Source: Pseudothermotoga elfii DSM 9442 = NBRC 107921 (GTDB taxonomy: Bacteria > Thermotogota > Thermotogae > Thermotogales > DSM-5069). Taken from it: a stretch of 64,000 nt of DNA. The translations under genes and the position numbers were made by a program. The DNA lies in the NCBI RefSeq assembly GCF_000504085.1, contig NC_022792.1:1950001-2014000 (forward strand). Direction: 5' to 3'. Positions 26,426 to 34,799 of this stretch are shown piece after piece; positions within the stretch are counted from its first letter, which is position 1; every line of letters begins with the position of its first letter. A model generated the notes under the pieces. The model was not told the origin of the DNA and did no database searches. It saw only the letters and a list, made by a program, of their open reading frames with translations.

Positions 26426-27334
26426 TTGAAAAATCAATATCAACGCCGTGGGATAATACGTGTTTTACTTATTTTATTTTCAACTGTTGCGATCTTAGAT
26501 CTTACCTGCCTTAAGGTTGAAGAAGTTAACATTTCTTTTCTTTTACCAGCCATCGTAGACCTCGCAGCACGTTTTATGATAATGTGCCTTGTCTTTGGAT
26601 ACTCTTATGTAATCTTGAAAATAGGTATTTTTTTATTTATGTATGCAAAATACATTTCTGTGCTCGGTGTGTTTTTCATAATCCCTCAGGTTTCTCAAAT
26701 ACAAAATCTACTCGAAGCAGTAGGTGTTACCGCAGTTGCTATCGATTTGTTCTGGTTTTTTCGGGAAACACTCGGCGATCAACTTTGGAAACTGGCTTTT
26801 TCAGATTCCTTGACGGGTTTGATGAACAGAGGGGCTTTCTTAAGCGAGGCACGCAAAATTTTAAAACTTTACTCGCAAAAAGGTAAATCAGCAGCTGTTG
26901 TTTATCTGGACTTAGACAGATTCAAGTCAGTCAACGACAAACATGGCCATCATATGGGCGATCAGATACTTGAAGCTGTTGGCAAAAGACTCAAATCAGT
27001 CGTAAGAAAGAACGATATAGTTGGGCGAATAGGAGGAGATGAATTTGTTATCTTGCTGACAGACATAGATGAAAGAAATATTGAAGAAATAATTCAGAGG
27101 CTTGTAAAGACCATTTCATGTCCTGTCACTGTTAATGGTAATCCGTTTTGCGTTGGTGTAAGTGCAGGCATTGCCGTTTTTCCAGAAGATGGTAAAACAA
27201 TAGAAGAACTGACCAGAAATGCCGATAAAGCCATGTATGAAGCTAAAAATCGATCGATTGGATATATGTTCTGTTCGCAGATTAACCCTGAAGAAGACGA
27301 GGTGAAAACATGTACGAGCAGCAAAAAAGATTAA
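26426..27334 (+). CDS. Membrane-bound diguanylate cyclase (GGDEF)
   Basis: The 302-residue protein has about four N-terminal membrane segments (GIIRVLLILFSTVAILDL through AVGVTAVAIDLFWFF) and a C-terminal GGDEF domain starting DSLTGLMNRGAF. The active loop is GRIGGDEF, and an RxxD inhibitory site (RKND) lies at the right spacing before it, so it should be an active, product-inhibited c-di-GMP synthase. I start it at TTG 26426, 6 bases after GAGGTGA; the long open frame from 26198 would run through the divergent gene and promoter region. Its end overlaps the aldolase gene by 25 bases. Confidence 0.9.
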   Translation: MKNQYQRRGIIRVLLILFSTVAILDLTCLKVEEVNISFLLPAIVDLAARFMIMCLVFGYSYVILKIGIFLFMYAKYISVLGVFFIIPQVSQIQNLLEAVGVTAVAIDLFWFFRETLGDQLWKLAFSDSLTGLMNRGAFLSEARKILKLYSQKGKSAAVVYLDLDRFKSVNDKHGHHMGDQILEAVGKRLKSVVRKNDIVGRIGGDEFVILLTDIDERNIEEIIQRLVKTISCPVTVNGNPFCVGVSAGIAVFPEDGKTIEELTRNADKAMYEAKNRSIGYMFCSQINPEEDEVKTCTSSKKD

Positions 27335-27969
27335 TAGTTGAATTTGGATTAAAAATGCTTAGATCAAACCATGTGAGTGGAAGTTCGGGAAACATAAGCG
27401 TGAAAATAGATGAAAATCTCATAGCAATTACTCCGAGTGGCATCGCCTACGATAAACTCAATTTTGATCAGGTGCCTGTTATAGATATGAATGGAAAAAT
27501 AATTGAAGGGAATCTCAAACCATCTATTGAGTATCAGCTTCACACACAGATATACAGAAATTTTTCTGATGTGAACGCTGTTATTCATACACATTCAATT
27601 TACGCAACAGTACTTTCTGTGCTTCGAATTCCATTACCAGCAATAACAGAAACTGTTTTGATGTTTTCAAAGCAGATTCCCGTGAGTGAATATGCAAATG
27701 CTGGAACAAATGAGCTTGCCAGAAATGTAGTTCGTTGCATGAAAGACAGCAGGGCGGTGTTAATAGCAAATCATGGCCTTGTGTGTGCCGCAAAATCATT
27801 AGACGAAGCTTTCAATATGTGCGAAGCTGTTGAAAGAAGTGCCCAGGTATACGTATCTGCCATGTCAACAAACATGCCGATTTACGTCATCGACGAAAAA
27901 TATGCAGAAGAAGCTATGACGTTTTTGAAGAAAAATTATGGACAGGCAACTGATTTTATCTCTTTTTAG
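27310..27969 (+). CDS. Class II aldolase/adducin family protein (fuculose-phosphate aldolase-like)
   Basis: The 219-residue protein has the zinc-dependent class II aldolase layout: GSSGNISVKID, the catalytic Glu in KPSIEYQLHTQ, zinc ligands in IHTHSIYA and the third His in LIANHGLVC. Related enzymes cleave L-fuculose or L-rhamnulose phosphate, or act as ribulose-5-phosphate 4-epimerase. GAGGTG lies 5 bases before ATG 27310, inside the end of the GGDEF gene. It is convergent with the membrane protein gene below, overlapping it by 14 bases. Its substrate is not determinable. Confidence 0.9.
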   Translation: MYEQQKRLIVEFGLKMLRSNHVSGSSGNISVKIDENLIAITPSGIAYDKLNFDQVPVIDMNGKIIEGNLKPSIEYQLHTQIYRNFSDVNAVIHTHSIYATVLSVLRIPLPAITETVLMFSKQIPVSEYANAGTNELARNVVRCMKDSRAVLIANHGLVCAAKSLDEAFNMCEAVERSAQVYVSAMSTNMPIYVIDEKYAEEAMTFLKKNYGQATDFISF

Positions 27970-28414
27970 GAATGAGCAACGCTATACCTGAAACTATAAT
28001 TAAAACACCAAAGACGATCCTCAAGAAAACTGTCTGATAAAAACTCACGCCGAAAAAAAACGCAGTCATCGCGAAAAGAACCATTGCCGAAACGAGCAAT
28101 CCTTTTTTTCTGCTGGCAAAATAAGCCTGAATCAAACCAGTAGCTGGTGCCATAACAAAAACAGGCCAGAGAAATTTCAGATAAGAAAAACCAATAACTG
28201 AACAAAAAAGAAAAAGAACGCCAATGGTTGTTAAAATACCTCCGGGAACGAATCTACCGTAAGATTTTCCAAAAACCCCAAATTCAAAGCCGAGACCAAG
28301 CGCAAGCAAAATAACTGACCACACGAGATTTGCGTTAAGATCGAATATCAAAACTATTCCAAGAATTATGAAAAAGATACCAGCAAGTGCTGCACTCAGA
28401 GTTACTTTACTCAT
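27956..28414 (-). CDS. Small multi-pass membrane protein (LiaF/DUF5668-like)
   Basis: The 152-residue protein is almost entirely hydrophobic, with five or six predicted membrane helices. The N-terminal LAGIFFIILGIVLIFDLN and internal VPGGILTTIGVLFLFCSVIG resemble the LiaI-LiaF-like transmembrane region. No soluble domain is present. GAGGAAGAGG precedes the ATG. It lies 12 bases downstream of proC and is probably cotranscribed with it. Function unknown; related proteins sit in envelope stress systems. Confidence 0.75.
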   Translation of the reverse strand: MSKVTLSAALAGIFFIILGIVLIFDLNANLVWSVILLALGLGFEFGVFGKSYGRFVPGGILTTIGVLFLFCSVIGFSYLKFLWPVFVMAPATGLIQAYFASRKKGLLVSAMVLFAMTAFFFGVSFYQTVFLRIVFGVLIIVSGIALLIPKKR

Positions 28415-28426
28415 CCTCTTCCCTCC

Positions 28427-29221
28427 TCAATTGCCAAAATCTTTTTCGATTTGAAGCGCTCTCAAGTAGGTCTCCTGAATAGTCTTCATAAGAGCACCTC
28501 TCACGCCTTCTCTTTCCATTCTGTAGATACCCTCAATTGTTGTACCTGACGGAGATGTTACTACATGCCTGAACTCTCCTGGATGATTTCCAAGATTTGA
28601 AAGAAGTTCCGCTGAACCTATCATGGTTTCCAGAATCATAGATCTTGAGATCTCATAAGAAAGCCCCATTCTGATACCCGCATCAATCAGCGCTTCTATA
28701 ATAACAAAAATGAACGCAGGAGCACTTCCACTCAGAGCAGTAACGGCTGCAAGCTGATATTCTTCAACCTCTACTACCTTGCCAAGGCAGGAAAGAATGA
28801 GCTGGCATTCATTCCACATTTGATCATCAATTGCTTGAGATTTAGATGCTGCTACAACTCCTTTCCCAATTTTTGCGGGTATATTTGGCATAATCCTTAC
28901 CACATTGTTGCAACGAGTCTCTTTGAAGATCTTATCTATCGATATGGCTGTCATAGTACTGATAATTAATCTCCCATTAAATTCTCTAAGCTCAGAAAAC
29001 ACTTTCTGGCTATCTTGCGGTTTGACACAAAGAAATATTAAATCACACAACTTTGAGATTTTCTCATTGGTTCCAACCAAACAACCCATCGATAAAAAAG
29101 GTTTCAGTTTTTCTGACGATCTATTACTCAAAATAATTTCACCCGGACAAAAAATCCCAGATTCAACCAACCTATTAACTATGATCGAACCTATGTTGCC
29201 AACCCCAACAACACCCACCAT
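28427..29221 (-). CDS. proC: Pyrroline-5-carboxylate reductase
   Basis: This 264-residue NAD(P)H-dependent enzyme performs the last step of proline synthesis. It has the N-terminal Rossmann motif VGVVGVGNIGSIIVNRL, VRIMPNIPAKIGKGV, and the family signature region ALSGSAPAFIFVIIEALIDAGIRMGL followed by TSPSGTTIEGI (read in parts). AAGGAGGAAGAG precedes the ATG. Length matches the family. It is upstream of the small membrane protein gene. Confidence 0.95.
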   Translation of the reverse strand: MVGVVGVGNIGSIIVNRLVESGIFCPGEIILSNRSSEKLKPFLSMGCLVGTNEKISKLCDLIFLCVKPQDSQKVFSELREFNGRLIISTMTAISIDKIFKETRCNNVVRIMPNIPAKIGKGVVAASKSQAIDDQMWNECQLILSCLGKVVEVEEYQLAAVTALSGSAPAFIFVIIEALIDAGIRMGLSYEISRSMILETMIGSAELLSNLGNHPGEFRHVVTSPSGTTIEGIYRMEREGVRGALMKTIQETYLRALQIEKDFGN

Positions 29222-29357
29222 TTACTCTTCCTCCTTGATGATTTTCTGGTTTAATAAAATACAATAAGCCGATTTTCTTAGAAAATCCCTGAAACGACTG
29301 TTTATCTGCCCTTTTTCATTGATAATACCATATTTATGGGAAATAAAAGATTTTGAT

Positions 29358-29386
29358 TTGCACTTTACATGGTGGTAAATTACAAT
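29358..29386 (+). promoter_or_regulatory. Promoter of the tctCBA catabolic operon with internal dyad
   Basis: TTGCAC (29358-29363), 17 bases, TACAAT (29381-29386). The spacer contains the inverted repeat TTTAC-N6-GTAAA (29364-29379), placed where a repressor would block polymerase. The IclR regulator at the end of this operon is the obvious candidate (inference). Confidence 0.7.
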
Positions 29387-29396
29387 ATGAAAGTCA

Positions 29397-29413
29397 TTTT
29401 CATTTTATGAAAA
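29397..29413. promoter_or_regulatory. Inverted repeat downstream of the tct promoter
   Basis: TTTTCAT-TTT-ATGAAAA lies just after the predicted transcript start, 35 bases before the tctC ATG. It could be a second operator half or simply AT-rich symmetry. Confidence 0.35.
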
Positions 29414-29447
29414 AACACATTAGCATCAAAACCAAAAAGGAGGGATC

Positions 29448-30443
29448 ATGATGCGAAAAATCGCAGTGGTGCTTCTCAGCGTGATTCTTTTAACAGTGAT
29501 CTTTGCTGAATGGAAACCAGCCAAATCAATTACGGTAATTGTTCCCTGGTCAGCTGGCGGCTCAACAGATCAGGTAACAAGAATGATAACAAGCCAGATG
29601 GAGCCTTATCTGGGAAGAAAATTCATCATCGTTAACACCCCGGGTGGGGCAGGTTCAATCGGTACAGTCAATACCTGGAATGCGTCACACGATGGCTATA
29701 CATGGACAGCAAATGCTGTGCTTGACCTGACGAAATACGCTTTGCTGGAAGAAAGCATCACTTTCACACACAGAGATTGGAAATATTTTCTGCCGATTTA
29801 CGCACCAAATGTTGTTGTTGTCAATCCCAGCTCTCCATATCAAACAATAAACGATCTTATTGAGGCTATGAAAAATAACCCGGAAATACCAATAGCCTCG
29901 GCTGGTACTGGAAGTGGCGGTCATGTTGCTGCTGAAATATTCGCCGAATATTTCAACGTTAAATATAGGCACGTTCCATACGCGGGCGGTAATCCCGCAA
30001 CAGTTGCTGTAGTCTCAGGAGAGGTTGTTGGGAACATGCAATTTTCTATGGAAGTCGCCGATATGCTAAGGGCAAAAAGATTGAGGGCACTTTGTACATT
30101 AAGTGCCGAGCCTCTAACAATTTCCGGATACGGTACCATCCCGTCTATTCGAGAATGGTATCCAGATTTTCCTGACGTCGGTGCTTACTTTGGTTTGATA
30201 ATTCCCAAAGATGTCCCCATGGAGATTTTAGAAACAGTTGGGCAAATATTTGAGAAAGCAGCAAATTCAAAGGCAATGAAAGATTGGGCAGATAAGCAGG
30301 GGCTTGTTTCTGTATGCGTGTATGGAGAAAAAGCAGATCAAATAGTTGAAGAAACTGCAAGGCGTGTAACCTGGTTGCTTTACGACAGAGGAGTTTTGAA
30401 AATATCCCCGGAAAAATACAACATACCCAGAATTGGGAAATAG
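29448..30443 (+). CDS. tctC: TctC/Bug-type tripartite tricarboxylate transporter substrate-binding protein
   Basis: The 331-residue periplasmic receptor has a signal peptide (MRKIAVVLLSVILLTVIFA) and the Bug-family opening KSITVIVPWSAGGSTDQVTRM, which binds carboxylates through two water molecules. Later landmarks are SAGTGSGGHVAAEIF and RHVPYAGGNPATVAVVSGEV. Two adjacent ATGs (29448, 29451) follow AAGGAGGG; either could be used. It delivers a carboxylated substrate to TctA/TctB encoded next. A UUCG-capped hairpin separates it from tctB, likely raising its share of the transcript. The ligand is unknown. Confidence 0.95.
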   Translation: MMRKIAVVLLSVILLTVIFAEWKPAKSITVIVPWSAGGSTDQVTRMITSQMEPYLGRKFIIVNTPGGAGSIGTVNTWNASHDGYTWTANAVLDLTKYALLEESITFTHRDWKYFLPIYAPNVVVVNPSSPYQTINDLIEAMKNNPEIPIASAGTGSGGHVAAEIFAEYFNVKYRHVPYAGGNPATVAVVSGEVVGNMQFSMEVADMLRAKRLRALCTLSAEPLTISGYGTIPSIREWYPDFPDVGAYFGLIIPKDVPMEILETVGQIFEKAANSKAMKDWADKQGLVSVCVYGEKADQIVEETARRVTWLLYDRGVLKISPEKYNIPRIGK

Positions 30444-30455
30444 TTGATTATTAAC

Positions 30456-30476
30456 AGCGCCCTTCGGGGCGCTTTT
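30456..30476 (+). terminator. Intra-operon UUCG hairpin (partial terminator)
   Basis: agcgccc-ttcg-gggcgct followed by ttt lies between tctC and tctB. The stable tetraloop with a short T tract suggests partial termination or mRNA end protection, so tctC would be expressed above tctBA. Confidence 0.65.
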
Positions 30477-30491
30477 CAGGAGGTTTCATAA

Positions 30492-30938
30492 ATGAAAGAT
30501 AAAATCACAGCTCTTGTCTTTATAACACTGGCTTTATTTTTTCTCATCGGTGCATTGAGAATGCCCACAACTACGGAATATGGAAAATACGGTTCGCCAG
30601 GGATTGTTCCAGTGGTTTTCTCAGTATTAGTGATTATCCTTAATCTGATCATGCTTTTGAGAAAGCAAAAAACAACAGAGACTATATCAAATGATCCAGA
30701 GGAAAAAGAACGTAATAAAAAAGAAATGAAAAGACTTTTGGTTTCCGTTGCAACTTGTTTAGTCTATGTCTTACTACTTGGTCACATTAATTTTATCGTG
30801 CTCACAAGCATCTTTACTTCTGCTTTATCGCTTATGTTCTTTAGAAAGAAACCCGCCTTGGTCATAGGTGCATCAGTTCTTGTAACCATTGGAATTTATT
30901 ATCTGTTTGAAAAACTATTTCTCTTACCGCTACCGTAA
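30492..30938 (+). CDS. tctB: TctB-type small membrane subunit of tripartite tricarboxylate transporter
   Basis: The 148-residue protein has four predicted membrane helices, beginning ITALVFITLALFFLIGALRM, with the typical periplasmic loop containing GSPGIVPVVFSVLVIILN. AGGAGG precedes the ATG by 8 bases. It pairs with TctA, encoded 14 bases downstream. The family is poorly conserved, and assignment rests on topology and gene order. Confidence 0.9.
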   Translation: MKDKITALVFITLALFFLIGALRMPTTTEYGKYGSPGIVPVVFSVLVIILNLIMLLRKQKTTETISNDPEEKERNKKEMKRLLVSVATCLVYVLLLGHINFIVLTSIFTSALSLMFFRKKPALVIGASVLVTIGIYYLFEKLFLLPLP

Positions 30939-30952
30939 AGGGGAGTATGTTA

Positions 30953-32452
30953 ATGCATGTCCTTATTGATTATTTCAAATACCTTGTTGAAATCATAACT
31001 GATCCGATTATCCTTTTCAATATGGCATGGGCAACATTGCTTGGAATGCTTGTTGGTACATTACCGGGACTGACAGCTACACTTGGTGTAGCAATTCTCA
31101 CAACCCTCACTTTTGGTTTTCCCACGAAAACAGCCATAGGAATGCTTGTAGGTGTTTATATAGGAGCAATATATGGAGGAAGCAGAACTGCGATCGTGTT
31201 GAATATACCTGGAACCCCTGCCAATGCAGCAACCACGGTCGATGGATTTCCACTCGCCCGATCTGGGCAAGCAGGTTTTGCATTGAATGTGGCCACAATT
31301 ATGTCTGGCATTGGTTCTGTTATCGGGGCAATTTTTATAGTTACGCTTGCACCCCTTTTGGGAAAACTTGCACTCGAGTTTGGTTCCTGGGAATTTGCTG
31401 TTCTTGCAGTTTTTGGAACAGTTATAGCCGGAAGTTTGACGGCACCAAAAGATCCACTAAAAGGGTGGATTGCAGGATTCCTGGGATTGATGATTTCGCA
31501 GATAGGTCTGGACGAAATCACATCTTTTCCAAGATACACTTTTGGAAACATTCAACTTTATGGTGGCATAGCCCTGTTACCTGTTCTGGTTGGTGTATAC
31601 GGAATACCAGAAATATTGATGAATTTGAAAAGAACAACAAAAATGGAAGTAGCGCTGAATTTCTCAAAAAATAAATCTTCGGTATCTTACGGGAAAACAA
31701 TTTTGAAAAATTGGATAAACATAATCAGATCAGGAATAGTAGGAGTTTTCATAGGAGTCATTCCCGGAGTTGGTGAGGATGTTTCTTCGTGGGTTTCATA
31801 CGACCTGGCAAAAAGGTCTAGCAAAGAACCTGAGAAATTTGGTCAGGGTTCCCTTGAAGGACTAACAGCAGCAGAAACAGCAAATAATGCCTGTGTTGCA
31901 GGTGCGATAATCCCTGTTTTAACGCTCGCAGTACCCGGAAGCGCTCCAGCAGCAGTCCTCCTGGCTGCTTTATGGATCCACGGTGTCAGAGCTGGCCCAC
32001 TATTACCAATAGAACATCCTGAGATGATAGGAAATGTGGCAGCAATGTTCACTATAGCGACAATATTGATGGTTATCTTTGGCCTTCTGGTAACAAGACT
32101 GTTCCTGAAAATATTACTTGTTCCCACGGAAATACTTATGCCCATAATATTTGTGCTCTGTGTGGTTGGGACATATGTACTCAACGGTCGTATGTTTGAT
32201 GTATGGATCATGCTTCTTTTCGGTCTGCTTGGTTACTTCATGAGACTGAACGATTTCCCCGCAGCACCTTTCGTACTGGGTTTTATCCTTGGGCCAATGG
32301 CTGACACAAACCTCAGGCGTGCTTTAATGCTATCCAAAGGCAGTCTATTGCCATTTTTCACACGACCCATATCATTGATTCTCCTAATAGCAATGTTTTT
32401 GGTAATGTTTTCCAAATATTTCTCAAGAAAAAGGGGGGCAAAAAATGAGTAA
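30953..32452 (+). CDS. tctA: TctA-type large membrane subunit of tripartite tricarboxylate transporter
   Basis: The 499-residue, roughly 12-helix secondary transporter has the duplicated TctA signature: MLVGTLPGLTATLGVAIL near the start and GVFIGVIPGVGEDVSSWVSY in the second half, with GTPANAATTVDGFPLA and AVPGSAPAAVLLAAL between. I start at ATG 30953 because GGAG is 7 bases upstream; the ATG at 30947 is only 1 base from it. Transport should be driven by an ion gradient. It overlaps the Gfo/Idh gene by 8 bases. Confidence 0.95.
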   Translation: MHVLIDYFKYLVEIITDPIILFNMAWATLLGMLVGTLPGLTATLGVAILTTLTFGFPTKTAIGMLVGVYIGAIYGGSRTAIVLNIPGTPANAATTVDGFPLARSGQAGFALNVATIMSGIGSVIGAIFIVTLAPLLGKLALEFGSWEFAVLAVFGTVIAGSLTAPKDPLKGWIAGFLGLMISQIGLDEITSFPRYTFGNIQLYGGIALLPVLVGVYGIPEILMNLKRTTKMEVALNFSKNKSSVSYGKTILKNWINIIRSGIVGVFIGVIPGVGEDVSSWVSYDLAKRSSKEPEKFGQGSLEGLTAAETANNACVAGAIIPVLTLAVPGSAPAAVLLAALWIHGVRAGPLLPIEHPEMIGNVAAMFTIATILMVIFGLLVTRLFLKILLVPTEILMPIIFVLCVVGTYVLNGRMFDVWIMLLFGLLGYFMRLNDFPAAPFVLGFILGPMADTNLRRALMLSKGSLLPFFTRPISLILLIAMFLVMFSKYFSRKRGAKNE

Positions 32453-33623
32453 AATCAGGGTAGGCATAGCCGGAGCAGGATTTGTCTCCCATATTCATAT
32501 GGCTGCCTATGAGGAGAACAAAAATCTATTTGAAGTAGTCGGAGTCTGTGCTTTGCATCCTGAAAATGCAGAAAAATTTGTGAAACGATATGGTTTGAAA
32601 AAAATATATAAAGATTACTACGAGCTCTGTAAAGATAACGAGGTGGATGTAATAGATATCTGCGTACCAACAAACGTACATGAACAAATTATATCGGCAT
32701 GCGCCGAGCAGGGAAAACACATCATATGCGAAAAGCCACTCACAGGTTATTTTGGCGAAGACATGCCTGATGTTGAAAAAGTCGGTGAAATAGATAAGGA
32801 ACACATGTACAGGCAGGTAATCAAAAAAATAGCCGGCATAGAAAACGCTTTAAAATCATCTAATATAAAATTTATGTATGCTGAAAATTTCGTATATGCG
32901 CCTGCTATAACCAAAGCAAAAAAATTGCTATCAGCTTCAAAGGCTCCTGTTTTAGAACTCAGAGCGGAGGAAAGTCATTCGGGATCACACGCATCATATT
33001 CGCGGAGATGGAAAACAGCAGGCGGTGGAAGTCTTTTAAGAATGGGATCTCATCCAATTGGGGCCATCCTGCACCTGAAACATTTCGAGGGTAAGTTAAG
33101 ATATGGAAAACCTGTAAAAGCGAAAACAGTTTTCGCAGAAACCGGAAATTTGACAAAAATAGAGAGTGTCAAAAATTTCGACAAACCCTTCATGGTTACA
33201 GATTGGTATGATGTGGAAGATTGGTCATGCAGTATTGTTGATTTTGAAGATGGCTCGAAAGCTATTGTAATATCGAACGACATAAGCCTTGGTGGTGTAA
33301 AAAACTTTGTACAGATAAACACAGCAAACGGAATGATTTACTGCAATATAACTCCCAACAACATGATGATTGCCTACACACCTTCAGAAGATGCCTGGAA
33401 AAACGAATACATAGCAGAAAAAATAGAAACAAAGTCTGGTTGGACCTTTCCGTCACCGGATGAGGATTGGGTAAGAGGCTATCCTCAAGAGATGAGAGAT
33501 TTTGCACTGGCAATCCTTGGAGAAAAAGAACCTGAGTCGGATTTTGAGCTCGCAAAAGAGACAGTCAAAGTCATTTATGCAGCTTATTTATCGGCTGAGA
33601 AAGGTAAAAGAATAGAGCTTTGA
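32445..33623 (+). CDS. Gfo/Idh/MocA-family NAD(P)-dependent oxidoreductase
   Basis: The 392-residue enzyme has a Rossmann N-terminus (RVGIAGAGFVSHIHMAAYEE), the family's catalytic EKP motif in IICEKPLTG, and a C-terminal alpha/beta domain with conserved GGGSLLRMGSHPIG. Relative to typical members (330-360) there is an insertion of about 35 residues after EKPLTG (EDMPDVEKVGEIDKEH). It likely oxidises a hydroxyl of a sugar acid or cyclitol. It overlaps tctA by 8 bases and is the first catabolic enzyme of the operon. Confidence 0.9.
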   Translation: MSKIRVGIAGAGFVSHIHMAAYEENKNLFEVVGVCALHPENAEKFVKRYGLKKIYKDYYELCKDNEVDVIDICVPTNVHEQIISACAEQGKHIICEKPLTGYFGEDMPDVEKVGEIDKEHMYRQVIKKIAGIENALKSSNIKFMYAENFVYAPAITKAKKLLSASKAPVLELRAEESHSGSHASYSRRWKTAGGGSLLRMGSHPIGAILHLKHFEGKLRYGKPVKAKTVFAETGNLTKIESVKNFDKPFMVTDWYDVEDWSCSIVDFEDGSKAIVISNDISLGGVKNFVQINTANGMIYCNITPNNMMIAYTPSEDAWKNEYIAEKIETKSGWTFPSPDEDWVRGYPQEMRDFALAILGEKEPESDFELAKETVKVIYAAYLSAEKGKRIEL

Positions 33624-33638
33624 GATGGGGGTTTTAAA

Positions 33639-34799
33639 ATGGATCTTTCGTGTGAATATGTGGGAATCAAGTTAAAAAATCCAATCATAGTTGCTTCATC
33701 AGGTCTTGCGGAAAACTTAAAAAACATGAAAAAAGCCGAGGAACATGGAGCAGCCTGTGTGGTTGCAAAATCCTTGTTCGAGGAAAAAATTTGCAGGATT
33801 TCTCCCACTCCAAGATTTGAAATTATCGAAAGAAAAATGGGAAAATTAAGATCGCAAACCTTCTATTCTTTCGAGCAAGCAAGCCCGTTCGATGCTCACG
33901 AATACTTTGAGGAAATTCGAAAAGCTGTCAACACTCTCTCAATACCTGTTATCCCAAGTATAAACTGTGTCACAGACGAAGGATGGAGTCAATATGCGAG
34001 AATGGCAGAAGGTGCAGGAGCACCAGCCTTAGAATTAAATGTTTCATGTCCTCACGGATCGATATCTTTTAGGGGGGGAGATGTAGAAGAAAAAATTCTC
34101 TCAGTTGCGAAAATCGTGCGAGATTCAGTAAAGATTCCCCTGATTGTAAAACTGCCAATGCAACTTTCTTCACCGCTTTCTATGGCAAAAATGCTTGAAA
34201 GATCCGGTATAGACGGTGTGGTTATGTTCAACAGGCTTACGGGACTTGATATAAATCTTGAAAAAGAAAGACCTGTCCTTCATGAAGGTTATGCTGGTCA
34301 TGGAGGTCCCTGGGCTTTCAATTATGTTCTAAGATGGATCGCAGCAAGCAGTCCTCATCTGAATATCTCAGTAGCTGCTTCGGGCGGCGTAGGAAGTGGG
34401 GAAGATATTATCAAATACATCTACGCCGGTGCGAATGCAGTGGAAGTATGCAGCTTGATATATCTTTCAGGTTACGAAGCAATAGATATGCTGCTCGAAC
34501 AGATCAAAGCATTTATGGAAAGAAAGTCTTACCCGGATTTTTCTCAGATTAAAGGAAAATTAAGTGGAAAAGCAATTCTCAGCAATGAGCAAATAGATCG
34601 CAGACACCTTTTTAAAGCACAAATAAATCAAGCATTGTGCACATCCTGTGGAACCTGCCAAAAAGTATGCATATATGATGCGCCGTATCAATCCGAAAAA
34701 TCTTATGTTATAAGCGAACTGTGCGATGGATGTGGCCTCTGTGTAAAACTCTGTCCAGTAAAAGCAATAGAAATGGTGAAATGGAGTGAAAAAGCATGA
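33639..34799 (+). CDS. Dihydroorotate dehydrogenase-like FMN protein with C-terminal ferredoxin domain
   Basis: The 386-residue protein joins a DHOD-type TIM barrel (about 1-300: VGIKLKNPIIVASSGLAEN, LELNVSCPHGS, SVAASGGVGSGEDIIKYIYAGANAVEV) to a two-cluster ferredoxin domain (CTSCGTCQKVC and CDGCGLCVKLCPVKA). The same joining occurs in dihydropyrimidine dehydrogenase PreA-like proteins. It probably transfers electrons between ferredoxin clusters and FMN to reduce or oxidise a C=C bond. Pyrimidine metabolism is not suggested by the neighbours. It overlaps the flavoprotein gene by 4 bases, so the two may form a complex. Confidence 0.88.
   Translation: MDLSCEYVGIKLKNPIIVASSGLAENLKNMKKAEEHGAACVVAKSLFEEKICRISPTPRFEIIERKMGKLRSQTFYSFEQASPFDAHEYFEEIRKAVNTLSIPVIPSINCVTDEGWSQYARMAEGAGAPALELNVSCPHGSISFRGGDVEEKILSVAKIVRDSVKIPLIVKLPMQLSSPLSMAKMLERSGIDGVVMFNRLTGLDINLEKERPVLHEGYAGHGGPWAFNYVLRWIAASSPHLNISVAASGGVGSGEDIIKYIYAGANAVEVCSLIYLSGYEAIDMLLEQIKAFMERKSYPDFSQIKGKLSGKAILSNEQIDRRHLFKAQINQALCTSCGTCQKVCIYDAPYQSEKSYVISELCDGCGLCVKLCPVKAIEMVKWSEKA

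Noticed and set aside
31027-31674. 215-codon plus-strand frame inside tctA
   Set aside because: Out-of-frame reading of the TctA gene with improbable Cys, Trp and His content.
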